Positions 19,152 through 28,425 of a stretch of 64,000 nucleotides of DNA are shown here, piece after piece. The notes under the pieces were generated by a model. It ran no database searches. It was given only the letters and a program-made list of their open reading frames with translations, and was not told the origin of the DNA. How positions within the stretch are numbered: the first letter of the stretch is position 1; every line of letters starts with the position of its first letter. This stretch comes from an uncultured Chitinophaga sp. (lineage in GTDB: Bacteria > Bacteroidota > Bacteroidia > Cytophagales > Cyclobacteriaceae): NCBI GenBank assembly GCA_902168205.1, contig CABHOK010000007.1:620001-684000 (forward strand), in the 5' to 3' direction. The position numbers were made by a program, and so were the translations under genes.

Positions 19152-20204
19152 TCAGCCCGTGTGCTGTCCCAACATCATTGACAGTGTTTTCCATCGCGGA
19201 TTATGATCCGCGACAAGTTTGAGTATACCTACAAATGGGACAAAGAGTATCATGCCGGCCATTCCCCAGAGTAAACCTCCGGCAAAAATTGCCACGAGCA
19301 TCACGAAGGTATTTACGTTCAATCGCTGGCTCACAGCCAACGGAAAAATAACGTTGGCTTCCAGGTATTGTACGAAGGTAAAAACGCCAATGATACCAAC
19401 CGGATACCAGATGGAGTCATAGGTGATCCAGGCCATGGCGATCGGCAACAATGATCCGATGGTGATTCCTACATACGGTATAAACGTAAGCACAGACGCT
19501 ATAAATCCAAACAGGATAGCGTGTGGCACGCCCAGCAACAACAAGCCAATACTATTCAATGTACCTACGATCAGGTATACAATGCCCATTCCCATTATAA
19601 AGTTGTAGTACGTTTGTATGGTGAGTGTCACCATGTTTCGCAGACTGTCTCTTCGCTCATTCGGAAAGATCCGGTATATAATGGCCATCCATTGATGCCG
19701 GTAATATAGAATCAGGATGGCATACACGGGTATAAGCACCAGCATCACGGCTGAAAATACAGAAGCAGATATAGTATTGCTTACCACCTGTAGCGCCTTA
19801 CCGCCAGCCTGGTTCGCCACGGAGTAGATCCAACTGGTTTGCTGTTCTTTCGTTATACCACGGTCTGTCATCAACGCACTGATCTCTTCAGTAACCGCTA
19901 CAAGTTTGGTTTGCAGTAAAGGCCATTCCTGCAGGAAACTGAGCGTCTGCGTTACCAATAGCACAACGAGCAGAAGTCCTACTATAATCAACAGCGACAG
20001 CGCTATAATAATGGCCGTAAGCTTTCCCATACCTCTTCGTTGCATCCATATACAAACCGGATATAGTATAAAGCTGATCAACAGGGCAAAGCTGATGGGG
20101 ATAAAAATATCACGTCCGAAGAATAGTACCACAGAACCATATACTATATACTGCAACAACTGCAGATTCGCCCGGACCGCTATACCTTTACCTGTACGAT
20201 ACAT
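19152..20204 (-). CDS. AI-2E family transporter (PerM/YdiK-type membrane protein)
   Basis: This is a polytopic inner-membrane protein of about 350 residues with 7-8 predicted helices. Two occur at the N-terminus (ILYPVCIWMQRRGMG follows the second), and later ones include VMLVLIPVYAILILYY, FIMGMGIVYLIVGTL and the conserved LLLLGVPHAILFGFIASVL and FIPYVGITIGSLLP signatures of the AI-2E exporter / PerM family. Members have been linked to autoinducer-2 export and to Na+/H+ antiport, so the substrate cannot be deduced. ATG at 20204 was chosen. A TTG 12 nt upstream (20216) would give a 4-nt overlap with the dehydrogenase stop. The gene is last in the minus-strand run and ends 2 nt from the convergent phosphatase gene. 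Confidence 0.9.
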   Translation of the reverse strand: MYRTGKGIAVRANLQLLQYIVYGSVVLFFGRDIFIPISFALLISFILYPVCIWMQRRGMGKLTAIIIALSLLIIVGLLLVVLLVTQTLSFLQEWPLLQTKLVAVTEEISALMTDRGITKEQQTSWIYSVANQAGGKALQVVSNTISASVFSAVMLVLIPVYAILILYYRHQWMAIIYRIFPNERRDSLRNMVTLTIQTYYNFIMGMGIVYLIVGTLNSIGLLLLGVPHAILFGFIASVLTFIPYVGITIGSLLPIAMAWITYDSIWYPVGIIGVFTFVQYLEANVIFPLAVSQRLNVNTFVMLVAIFAGGLLWGMAGMILFVPFVGILKLVADHNPRWKTLSMMLGQHTG

Positions 20205-20212
20205 AATGCTGA

Positions 20213-21274
20213 TCAAATCGATAACACCGTTATACTTCCCGAATCTTTAGCCGATGCCCTGGCAGAGCTTCCTCTGAACGTTTCGTCCGCGTGCAACTCA
20301 TAAGGAGATTTATATCCGAGCTGCCAGTAATCTAAATTCTGTATTGTTGTTTCTGCTATACCTGTGAGCGCTTCGCGGGTAAGAAAAGCCTGATGCCCGG
20401 TAAGCAGTACATTCTTCATGCTGCGCAGCTTCAGAAAGTCTTCGTCCTGTATAACCGCATGGCGATGGTCTTCAAAGAACAGGCCCTTCTCACGTTCATA
20501 TACATCGAGACAGGCTCCTCCTAATTTTTTATCTTCGAGTGCCTGAATGAGATCTTTTGTATGGACGATTGCACCACGTGATGTATTGATCAAAATACTG
20601 TCGTCCTTCATCCACTCAAATTGTTTAGCCGACAGGAGGTAGCGGGTCGTTTCATTCAACGGACAATGCAGGGATACAATATCACTTCCGCGCAGCAACT
20701 CCTCGAGGGATACATATTGTACTCCGAGGGCAACCGCTTCCGCATGCTGAACGGGGTCGCAGGCTAACACCGTTGCACCAAAGCCTTTCATGATGCGGGC
20801 GAAGGCTATACCAATCTTACCTGTGCCAATAATACCAACAGTCTTTCCATGTATATCAAAACCTGTGAGCGTGTCCAATCGGAAATCCTGAAGTTTCATC
20901 AACCGTTGTGCCTCGAGCAAGTTCCGGTTCATCATCATCAGCATGGCAACTGCGTGCTCGGCAATAGAATAAGGCGAATACTCGGGAACGTGTGACACTC
21001 GTATTCCCAATGTTGCTGCATGATGCAAATCGATATGATCATAGCCCGCAGAACGAAGCGCGATATACCGTATACCTTGTGTATGAAGCTTGTCCAATAC
21101 CGGGGCGGAGCAATCATCAGCGGTAAACACGGCAATCGCATCAAAGCCGGAGGCATAGTGCGCTGTGGCCAATGTGAGCTTCTCTTCCGTAAAAACCAGT
21201 TCATGTCGTTTACGCGCGGCTTGCTCGAGGAAGGGTCGATCGTAAGCATGTGCGCTATATACAAATGTCTTCAT
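20213..21274 (-). CDS. D-2-hydroxyacid dehydrogenase (D-lactate dehydrogenase-like)
   Basis: The 353-residue cytoplasmic enzyme has the N-terminal catalytic domain of D-isomer 2-hydroxyacid dehydrogenases (AYDRPFLEQAA and LRSAGYDHIDLHHA, about 78-91) and an NAD-binding Rossmann domain with GIIGTGKIGIAFARIMKGFG (about 147-166). Active-site positions are Arg in NTSRGAIVHT (about 234), Glu in CLDVYEREKG (about 263) and His in LTGHQAFLTREA (about 295). The GHQAFLT context and FFEDH segment are typical of D-lactate dehydrogenases of the LdhA type, which reduce pyruvate to D-lactate with NADH. It starts 139 nt after the GH92 gene behind a palindromic leader and runs into the AI-2E gene. Its link to the PUL is probably only positional. 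Confidence 0.92.
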   Translation of the reverse strand: MKTFVYSAHAYDRPFLEQAARKRHELVFTEEKLTLATAHYASGFDAIAVFTADDCSAPVLDKLHTQGIRYIALRSAGYDHIDLHHAATLGIRVSHVPEYSPYSIAEHAVAMLMMMNRNLLEAQRLMKLQDFRLDTLTGFDIHGKTVGIIGTGKIGIAFARIMKGFGATVLACDPVQHAEAVALGVQYVSLEELLRGSDIVSLHCPLNETTRYLLSAKQFEWMKDDSILINTSRGAIVHTKDLIQALEDKKLGGACLDVYEREKGLFFEDHRHAVIQDEDFLKLRSMKNVLLTGHQAFLTREALTGIAETTIQNLDYWQLGYKSPYELHADETFRGSSARASAKDSGSITVLSI

Positions 21275-21284
21275 TTTTGGTATG

Positions 21285-21339
21285 GGATAAGTTTACAGGA
21301 CGCCTATATCCTGACTTTGTCTGTATAACAAACTTATCC
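21285..21339 (-). promoter_or_regulatory. Nested inverted repeat in the dehydrogenase leader
   Basis: Perfect 10-bp arms GGATAAGTTT (21285-21294) and AAACTTATCC (21330-21339) enclose a second 5-bp stem CAGGA/TCCTG (21296-21300 / 21309-21313). The structure starts 11 nt upstream of the dehydrogenase ATG and about 75 nt past the GH92 stop. No U-tract follows on the minus strand, so an operator or leader structure is as likely as a terminator. Confidence 0.45.
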
Positions 21340-21413
21340 AAGTATCACACCCTGAAGCATGAGCTGCATCACACGATAAACTGATTAATGTCAGGTTTCT
21401 TCGAGGCTATACT

Positions 21414-23735
21414 TCAATACGGAATATCAGCAACATCACGTCCCCAGGCCTTGTTGGGTTCAGGGCCCATGGTTAACAACAGTGTTCCACCATTAATAAT
21501 TTCCTCGTGCAGCAGGTATGTCCGGTTAAAAGGTTTACCATTGAGGGTTGCAGATTGTATATAATGATGCGTTGCACTGCGATTCTCTGTCTTAACAGAA
21601 AATGTGTGAGAACCCGTGTGAATACTGATGTCGTCAAACAACGGAGTGCCTATATCATAATACGGAACTCCCGGACATGTAGGATAAAGTCCCATCATGC
21701 TAAACACCAGCCATGCCGACATCTGTCCGCCATCTTCATTACCACTCAACCCCCCTGCCCCAATGCTATATTCTTCCCGAATGATACCGGGAATTCTGCT
21801 TTGCGTTTTCCAAGGTGCACCGGCATGATTATACAGGTATACAGTTTGGTGTCCAGGTTCGTTACCATGCCAGTAGTAACGCTGATCGAACAACGTGTCA
21901 AGCTTGGCTATAAATCGATCGTTCCCGCCTTCTATAGCGATCAATCCCTGCACATCCTGTGGTACATACCAGGTATATTGGGCCGGAGTACCTTCGGTGA
22001 TATAGGGTGTGCGTGCAGCAAACGGATCAAACGGTTCTGTCCACTTTCCATTCGCATAGCGGCCGCGCGCATAGCCGCTCCCCGGATCGATCACATTCTT
22101 GTAGTTAGCGGCACGTTGTGCAAGCTTTTGATAATCGTCTGTGCGTCCGAGTTTTTTAGCTACTTGAGACAATACAAAATCGTCATAAGCATATTCGAGT
22201 GTACGGGAAACCTGCTCGCGTTTGTGAAAAGAGTCCCACACGGAATCCTCCAAGGGTATATATCCATATTGAAGATACGATGCCAGTGCGCGCCTGCCCT
22301 TACCGTCTTTATAGCTGGCTGTATCGGTATTGGGTTCGAAAGCATTCTTGCGCATGATGGTATAGGCGCGCTCGACCTCGGCTGGCGCTATACCCTTCAT
22401 TAAAGCATCACCGATCATCGCGATGCCGTGATCACCGATCATAGCCGCGGTATAATTATTCCAGCATGGAAATATAGGGAGCCACCCGCCCTGGTCTGCT
22501 TTCAGTAGCAGTGATTTTACCATGTGTTCCGAAGCCTCCGGTTCAATGAGCGTTAACAACGGGTGCACAGCTCGATACGTGTCCCACATGGAAAAGTCAT
22601 CGTAATAATCTTGTCCTTGTACGGTAGCAATTTTTCCACTGCCGCCAAACTCAGGGTACGATCCATCCGCATCATTGAATACGCGCGGTAGCAACTCGGC
22701 ATGATATAGCGCTGTATAAAATAATTTTTTATCTTCTTCGCGCTGCGTTTTTACTTCGATTTTACGCAACGCATTATTCCAGCTTTCGGCTGATGCTTTT
22801 TGTATTGTCGCAAAGTTCCAGTCTGTTATAGCAGCAGTCAGGTTTTTGCGTGCACCGTCTATACTGGTAAACGATGTGCCGACTCTCACCTGTATAGCAG
22901 TATTGCTCTGCGAACGCACTTTTACAAAAGCCCCCACATTACTTTTACTTCCTTTCGCTGACAGTCGATTGTTCTGTATACTATCACCATTCCACGTTCC
23001 GAAGAATTCTATCTCCGTGTCTAATTGAATTACAAAATACCCGCTGAAGCCGGCAGTCTCTCCCCACCCCTGGTATATCCGGTGCGCAGGATTGTAACCA
23101 ACAATCTCGTTCTGCTCCGGATGTACCTCTACAAAGCCCTCCCCTTCATCGCTGTTAGGTTCAATGACTATATACATTTCACCGGCTGCATCCGGAGTAA
23201 AGCGCATCATCGCAGCACGGGATATAGCGGTAACTTCTGCATTGATTTTATACTTGTCCAGGTATACCGAGTAATAATCAGGGCGCGACACTTCACGGGT
23301 ATGGGTAAAAGAAGATGCGCGCAGTACAGCATCTGTTGTAAGTGAATCCATCATGGGCATGATGGTAACACTGCCATAGTCCTGTGTACAGGAGCCGCTC
23401 AGCCAGTGACTTCCGCGAAAACCCTGAAACAAACTGTCGCGATAGTAATATGGTGCTACACATTTATTTTCGGTAGCGCGTGTCTGCGGTGTCCAATGTG
23501 TCATACCGTGCGGAACACCGACTGCAGGAAAAGTTTGCCCTTTGAGTTCAGAGCCGGCTTCGCTATGCTTACGCGCGCTTTCGGTAGTGCTGGCGGCAGT
23601 GCCTACCAGCGGATCTACGTATTGTATCAACCCGGACTGCTCAGGAGCATGTCGTTCATTACACGACCATGTAAATACACCCGATACTAAAACGGAAACA
23701 ATGCACGCGCTGCGAAGTGACGATATGGAAAGCAT
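21414..23735 (-). CDS. GH92 alpha-mannosidase lipoprotein
   Basis: The 773-residue exported enzyme has lipobox FTWSC (Cys near residue 25). GH92 enzymes are calcium-dependent, inverting exo-alpha-mannosidases acting on N-glycan or mannan alpha-linkages. The start of the mature protein (YVDPLVGTAAS), the glycine-rich FPAVGVPHGMTHWTPQT, the FRGSHWLSGSC segment and the catalytic-domain signature SGNEDGGQMSAW (about 665-676) identify the family. The linkage (alpha-1,2, 1,3, 1,4 or 1,6) cannot be read from sequence. It is the last glycosidase of the PUL, 35 nt after the GH29 gene, suggesting a mannose-containing or N-glycan-like part of the target glycan. The N-terminal Cys predicts membrane anchoring, unlike most other hydrolases of the cluster. 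Confidence 0.94.
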   Translation of the reverse strand: MLSISSLRSACIVSVLVSGVFTWSCNERHAPEQSGLIQYVDPLVGTAASTTESARKHSEAGSELKGQTFPAVGVPHGMTHWTPQTRATENKCVAPYYYRDSLFQGFRGSHWLSGSCTQDYGSVTIMPMMDSLTTDAVLRASSFTHTREVSRPDYYSVYLDKYKINAEVTAISRAAMMRFTPDAAGEMYIVIEPNSDEGEGFVEVHPEQNEIVGYNPAHRIYQGWGETAGFSGYFVIQLDTEIEFFGTWNGDSIQNNRLSAKGSKSNVGAFVKVRSQSNTAIQVRVGTSFTSIDGARKNLTAAITDWNFATIQKASAESWNNALRKIEVKTQREEDKKLFYTALYHAELLPRVFNDADGSYPEFGGSGKIATVQGQDYYDDFSMWDTYRAVHPLLTLIEPEASEHMVKSLLLKADQGGWLPIFPCWNNYTAAMIGDHGIAMIGDALMKGIAPAEVERAYTIMRKNAFEPNTDTASYKDGKGRRALASYLQYGYIPLEDSVWDSFHKREQVSRTLEYAYDDFVLSQVAKKLGRTDDYQKLAQRAANYKNVIDPGSGYARGRYANGKWTEPFDPFAARTPYITEGTPAQYTWYVPQDVQGLIAIEGGNDRFIAKLDTLFDQRYYWHGNEPGHQTVYLYNHAGAPWKTQSRIPGIIREEYSIGAGGLSGNEDGGQMSAWLVFSMMGLYPTCPGVPYYDIGTPLFDDISIHTGSHTFSVKTENRSATHHYIQSATLNGKPFNRTYLLHEEIINGGTLLLTMGPEPNKAWGRDVADIPY

Positions 23736-23770
23736 AGATACTATTTATACTTCCCAAATATATAGGTTTA

Positions 23771-25198
23771 CTAATGAACTTCGCCTGCCTCCATCTCTTT
23801 CTTTACCTGCGGAGCCTGACTTTTGTCAACTATACCTTTTACTTCAACCTTGATAACCGTAGCAATCGCATCGGGCGCTTTATCGGGCAAGGTTATAACC
23901 AACTGATCTTTATCTATACCCGTTGAAAGTTTTTTACCGGATGCAAGCAGTACGGCACTCTTAACGTCATTGTGAAAGTCCGGCACGGTCAATTTTCCAT
24001 CGACAGGCCAATCAAACACCGACAGATATAGTGTTGTATTTCCGTTTTGTTCCTTTTGCGTGCAACGTCCCCAGGGCAAGGGGGCCAGTGGCGATGCCTG
24101 TGAGCCGTATATAGCTTCGCCGTTTAGCTTCATCCAGACTCCTATATCCTTCAGCCGTTCTATACTCTCTGCCGGAAACTCACCATCAGCTTTCGGCCCT
24201 ACATTTAACAAGTAATTACCTCCCTTTGAAGCTATATCCAGTAAATTACGAATCAACGTTTCTGAGCTCTTCCATTTATCATCATAACTTTTATAGCCCC
24301 ATGTACCATTCATTGTCATGCAGGTTTCCCAATCTTTACCATCGAGCTCACTGAGATCGGGTATACGCTGCTCCGGTGTCTTAAAATCACCCGGGTAATT
24401 CGGACGCTTCAGTCTGTCGTTGGTGATCATGCGCGGCTGTAACGGAAGCAAGGCCTTGAACTTTTCCGCAAATTCATCCGTCATCCCGGTAGGCGTATCC
24501 CACCAAAGCACAGCAATGTCTCCATACTGGGTAAGTATCTCTTTTACCTGCGGAACCGCTATATCATTTATATACTGTTCCATCGTACGGGCAGTTTGTG
24601 CCGGATCCCAATGACCACTATGCGCTTCAGTATAAGCATCAATGCGGGCACTGTCAGGATTAGCCCAACCTTCTGATGTCTTCTTTCGTGCCGCAGCGCC
24701 ACCGGGATTTACCCAATCCTGTGCATGCGAATAATATAGTCCCAACTTTATACCATGCTTGCGACAAGCATCTGCCAATGGTTTAATGAGATCTTTACCA
24801 TACGGCGTAGCATCCACCATGTCCCACGCAGTTACCTTCGAATCGAACAAAGCAAAACCGTCATGATGCTTCGATGTAATGACTATATATTTCATACCCG
24901 CATCTTTCGCCATGCGTACCCACGCATCAGCATCATACTTGACCGGATTAAATTGTTTTGCATACAGCTTATACTCCGCCACCGGTATTTTTCCCCGATT
25001 CATAATCCACTCCCCGATACGATTAATCCGTTGTCCATTATGCGTACCAGCCGGCACAGCATATACCCCCCAATGAATAAACATCCCAAACCGAGCTTCC
25101 CGCCACCACCCCATCCGCTCATCCTTCTCCAACCCCTGACCATATAAGCTATTCATCAAACACCCCATCACTACCCCAATCAAAAAAATCTTGTTCAT
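23771..25198 (-). CDS. GH29 alpha-L-fucosidase
   Basis: The 475-residue exported enzyme has a signal peptide of about 20 residues (MNKIFLIGVVMGCLMNSLYG). The family hallmarks are GWWREARFGMFIHWGVYAV near the N-terminus (about 30-48), ITSKHHDGFALFDSKVTAWD (about 107-126), LGLYYSHAQDW, and the likely nucleophile Asp in DIAVLWWDTPTG (about 232). The C-terminal third is a beta-sandwich domain containing WPVDGKLTVP. GH29 enzymes are retaining and release terminal alpha-L-fucose. A second potential fucosidase (GH95) is in the same cluster, so two fucosyl linkages may be attacked. It is separated from GH105 by 93 nt that include an AT-rich dispersed repeat. Confidence 0.95.
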   Translation of the reverse strand: MNKIFLIGVVMGCLMNSLYGQGLEKDERMGWWREARFGMFIHWGVYAVPAGTHNGQRINRIGEWIMNRGKIPVAEYKLYAKQFNPVKYDADAWVRMAKDAGMKYIVITSKHHDGFALFDSKVTAWDMVDATPYGKDLIKPLADACRKHGIKLGLYYSHAQDWVNPGGAAARKKTSEGWANPDSARIDAYTEAHSGHWDPAQTARTMEQYINDIAVPQVKEILTQYGDIAVLWWDTPTGMTDEFAEKFKALLPLQPRMITNDRLKRPNYPGDFKTPEQRIPDLSELDGKDWETCMTMNGTWGYKSYDDKWKSSETLIRNLLDIASKGGNYLLNVGPKADGEFPAESIERLKDIGVWMKLNGEAIYGSQASPLAPLPWGRCTQKEQNGNTTLYLSVFDWPVDGKLTVPDFHNDVKSAVLLASGKKLSTGIDKDQLVITLPDKAPDAIATVIKVEVKGIVDKSQAPQVKKEMEAGEVH

Positions 25199-25239
25199 AA
25201 CATCATCATTTAATATATACTATATCCCCAACCCAATCT

Positions 25240-25290
25240 TTTAAAATTCTCCAATCTTATAATCTTTAAATCTTCCAATCTTAAATCCTC
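25240..25290. repeat. AT-rich dispersed intergenic repeat (copy 1)
   Basis: The stretch is built from iterations of AATCTT and CCAATCTT. The 15-mer AAATCTTCCAATCTT (25268-25282) recurs in reverse complement at 55669-55683, also between genes. Such low-complexity intergenic words are common in Bacteroidota; no mobility function is evident. Confidence 0.55.
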
Positions 25291-25291
25291 T

Positions 25292-26419
25292 CTACCGCAT
25301 CAAAGCCGTAGCACACCAAAGCACGGGAGCCTGCCCATGCATATCCCCCGTCAGACGTTTCCGATCAAGATAATACTGACGATCATTCTTCTTATTCGTT
25401 CCCTCACACACCTCGCGTATATCACCATTCGGTTCTATATAGGTAATTAATGCAAGCCAGCCCTTGCGTGCCGCGGCACCATATACTTCCTTATCCAGCC
25501 ATCCGTTCTTCACACCAGTGATCATGGCAAACGTAAACATACCGGTAGACGAAGTCTCGGGCCACGACTCGGCATCATCAATCAATTGTCTCCACATACC
25601 GTCCGCTGCCTGGTATTGTAATAAGGTCGCCATCATTTTTTTATAGCCTTCCATAATACGCGGGCGATCCGGATTGTTCTGTGGCAGCGAACGAAGTAAT
25701 TCTGCAGTACCAGCCGCCATCCATCCATTACCACGCCCCCAGAAGAACGGGACATCCGGTGCATGATAGAATAAACCATTCGGACGCTGCAATGAATCGA
25801 GATACATAACCATCTCGCGTGCCGCACGATCTATATATTTCTGATCGCCCGTAGCACGATATGCCTGCGCCTGTACGGCCGTGATCATAAACATATCATC
25901 AATCCACAAACGCGTTTGCCAGGTGTGTCCCATTTTGTAAAATACATGTGACTCATCCTTTACACGCGGACCTTCCGGCGGTCCCCACTGCTTATCGGCT
26001 ATACTCTTTCCCATGTACAGATACTTCTGATCCTTGGTTTGCATATATAGTTCCAGGGGTATAGATCCGAACACCGTATAGTCAACATGATCGGGTATTG
26101 GAACGAGTGACGCCTCTGTACTGAAGAAGGGTTCAAAGCGATCAATCAGTGCTTGTTTCAGTTTTTTATTCTTGCTTTCTTTTTCAAATGTAAGTGCACC
26201 ATACCACGCGCAAACTTCCGGATAGGTAATGGTTTTGGGTGGGGTTGGTCGACCGAAATTCGGATGCGGTGTTGCTATGAAACGATCCGCTACCCGTTTA
26301 CCAATCTCTTCCGGTGAAGAACCTTTCGGCCAGGTAGTAAGATTCGCTTTATCCGACTGTGCTATTGCACTACCAGAAACGAGCACTACACACAGTACAT
26401 ATATACCTATATTTTTCAT
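25292..26419 (-). CDS. GH105 unsaturated rhamnogalacturonyl/glucuronyl hydrolase
   Basis: The 375-residue exported (alpha/alpha)6-barrel enzyme has a signal peptide MKNIGIYVLCVVLVSGSAIA. Family features are VCAWYGALTFEKESKN (about 70-85), WIDDMFMITAVQAQAYRATG with the catalytic Asp (about 172-191), FWGRGNGWMAAGTAELL (about 227-243) and ETSSTGMFTFAMITGVKNGW (about 285-304). GH105 enzymes hydrate the 4,5-unsaturated uronic acid left by polysaccharide lyases on pectin, ulvan or arabinogalactan fragments. No lyase lies in the window, so its substrate must be generated elsewhere. Its presence argues that the target glycan carries uronic acid. It lies in the middle of the run, 69-93 nt from its neighbours. 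Confidence 0.93.
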   Translation of the reverse strand: MKNIGIYVLCVVLVSGSAIAQSDKANLTTWPKGSSPEEIGKRVADRFIATPHPNFGRPTPPKTITYPEVCAWYGALTFEKESKNKKLKQALIDRFEPFFSTEASLVPIPDHVDYTVFGSIPLELYMQTKDQKYLYMGKSIADKQWGPPEGPRVKDESHVFYKMGHTWQTRLWIDDMFMITAVQAQAYRATGDQKYIDRAAREMVMYLDSLQRPNGLFYHAPDVPFFWGRGNGWMAAGTAELLRSLPQNNPDRPRIMEGYKKMMATLLQYQAADGMWRQLIDDAESWPETSSTGMFTFAMITGVKNGWLDKEVYGAAARKGWLALITYIEPNGDIREVCEGTNKKNDRQYYLDRKRLTGDMHGQAPVLWCATALMR

Positions 26420-26488
26420 AACGCTTACTTTAACTGAACGACTAAACTATAATGACGTAATAATGGACTTCTTCACCGACCGTCTTTT

Positions 26489-28402
26489 TTAATAAAGTAC
26501 AAAACCTCCCTTTGCTGGTATCTTTACCGTAATCTTCTTACCATTTGTCTTTATGATTTGCGTTGCAAAGGTTCCGGGTTCCGTACCGTCTGTGATGATG
26601 CGAAGGCTTTTGTCTTTCGGAATAAAGGACAGCTCCAGCGAAATTTCCTGTTCACCCGTTTGCGCGTTGATGCCCGCTATATACCAGGCCGATCCTTTTC
26701 TGCGGGCTACCACAATATATTTACCCGGTGTACCCGCTATATAGCGTGTCTCATCCCAAGTAGAAGGAACTTTCCTCAGAAAATCTTTAGGTTCATCCGG
26801 CAATTCCTGGTATGACTTCATGTTATCGGCAAAATGAAATATACCGGACTCAAACACTACGGCAAGGGCCAGCTCATGCGCAGCTGTGGTTTGACGTTTT
26901 GCTTCGCGCTTGTTGGTAAAAGTAACAGGAGTATAATCCATGGAGCCCACTACATTCCGGGTAAAGGGAAGAATGGTATTGTGTACCGGTGCACGATCAC
27001 AAAACTCCTGTCGGCCGGCACCTTCAGCGCCCTTCACCGATTCCATCGAGACAAGGTGTGGATATGTTCGCTCCCATCCGCGCGGCAATGTTGAGCCATG
27101 AAAATTTACCATGATTTTATACTCAGCCGCATCGCGCAGTATATCATAGTAACGTTGAATAACCGGTTGCTTGTCGCTATCGAAGAAATCTACTTTAATA
27201 CCCTTTACTCCCCATTGCTGTAATTTCTGAAATTCTTTTTTACGTGTTTCCGGAAATGCCATCAGATTTGCATAGCTCAGGGTATCTTTCTCTCGTCCCA
27301 TTCCTGAATGATACCATAATACTATACCTACATTTTTAGAACGCGCGTACTGTATCAGTTCCTCCATACTTCCGCCTTTCATCTCGGGCCAGCCGGCATC
27401 GATCAAAGTATACTCCCAGGTCATGTCTGCTGTAAAATCTATATAGGCTTTCTGGACATCAAAGTCGCGCGTAGTACTTCCGGCAGACCACCAGCTCCAG
27501 CTTGAGCGGCCGGGCTTGATCCATGATACATCTTTTATAACAGCGGGAGGATTGAGATTTGTTACGAGTGAAGTCTCCTGTACAGTAGCCAGTGCGTTGC
27601 CAATAACAGCAGCACGCCACGGGGTTGTCCACGGCAACGTTGATACCGGCTCAGGATCGGCATCACTGGTTACTTCTTCCTTCTCGGGAAAGCGAATGGT
27701 ATATATAGCATTGTTATCCTTGTCTTCAAGATGTGTGCCGGGATAATGCTCATCCAGCGCTGCTTCGGTAATAAGAATCCACAGGTTGTTAACGTTAAAC
27801 AAGGCCGGGAATGCCCAACCCGCAGAATTCGGAGATTGTCCTCCTACTGCTATACCATTTTCATAGAACGCTTCGTAGCAGGGCTTCTTTCGTACATTCA
27901 TATCATACGGCTGTATCCATGCCACTGCATTTTTTGGAATGGCAAACCCCGACTCTTCATGAGTAATTTTATGCACTGCTTTATCATTACCCGGAAAATG
28001 ATAGCGATACGCTATGCCATCGTTATATGCCCGAAAGATGATATGTACTTTTTCTTTCTTTTCATTTTCGAAGACAAGAGTAAGCTCACGTGCGTGGTTA
28101 CGACACTGAAGCCGCCTGCCAACGGTGAGGGTATACGCCTCATCAAGCGTAGTTTCAGTTTTGGAAACGAATTTCAGGTTCTCGGAGAATTGCTGATCAT
28201 CGCGTACAATTCCAAGGGGCGAAGATTCAAGTGCAGACCGATTCTCATACGCAACAGCATAGGATAACAGGGTACCGGAACGCGAAACCACTACGTTAAT
28301 TTTTTTATCCGGAGATGATACGCTCCACTCCTCCTTCTGCAAGGTATATCCTGAAGTAAAAGCAAATACAAGTAAGACAACAGGAACAAGTCGTATGAAC
28401 AT
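26489..28402 (-). CDS. GH97 alpha-glycosidase (alpha-galactosidase/alpha-glucosidase type)
   Basis: The 637-residue enzyme starts MFIRLVPVVLLVFAFTSGYT, a signal peptide. ATG at 28402 was chosen because the longer frame would need a TTG start at 28420. It has the GH97 N-terminal beta-supersandwich (VSSPDKKINVVVSRSG, about 27-42), a TIM barrel with PGRSSWSWWS (about 302), LIDAGW and GIKVDFFDSD (about 400-409), and a C-terminal beta domain. The Asp in KVDF fits the nucleophile of retaining GH97 members, which include alpha-galactosidases. Inverting alpha-glucosidases use glutamates instead, so an alpha-galactosidase is favoured; this is an inference from one motif. Calcium dependence is usual in the family. 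It follows GH95 by 23 nt. Confidence 0.92.
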   Translation of the reverse strand: MFIRLVPVVLLVFAFTSGYTLQKEEWSVSSPDKKINVVVSRSGTLLSYAVAYENRSALESSPLGIVRDDQQFSENLKFVSKTETTLDEAYTLTVGRRLQCRNHARELTLVFENEKKEKVHIIFRAYNDGIAYRYHFPGNDKAVHKITHEESGFAIPKNAVAWIQPYDMNVRKKPCYEAFYENGIAVGGQSPNSAGWAFPALFNVNNLWILITEAALDEHYPGTHLEDKDNNAIYTIRFPEKEEVTSDADPEPVSTLPWTTPWRAAVIGNALATVQETSLVTNLNPPAVIKDVSWIKPGRSSWSWWSAGSTTRDFDVQKAYIDFTADMTWEYTLIDAGWPEMKGGSMEELIQYARSKNVGIVLWYHSGMGREKDTLSYANLMAFPETRKKEFQKLQQWGVKGIKVDFFDSDKQPVIQRYYDILRDAAEYKIMVNFHGSTLPRGWERTYPHLVSMESVKGAEGAGRQEFCDRAPVHNTILPFTRNVVGSMDYTPVTFTNKREAKRQTTAAHELALAVVFESGIFHFADNMKSYQELPDEPKDFLRKVPSTWDETRYIAGTPGKYIVVARRKGSAWYIAGINAQTGEQEISLELSFIPKDKSLRIITDGTEPGTFATQIIKTNGKKITVKIPAKGGFVLY

Positions 28403-28425
28403 AATATATAGTTTTAGCAAAGTAA

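Noticed and set aside
19152-21274. Assigning the dehydrogenase and AI-2E genes to the PUL pathway
   Set aside because: They are on the same strand but separated by a palindromic leader and have no role in glycan breakdown; treated as a neighbouring unit.
21507-22403. 298-codon open frame on the plus strand
   Set aside because: It lies entirely antisense to the conserved GH92 gene, and its translation is Cys/Ile/Arg-rich with no domain.
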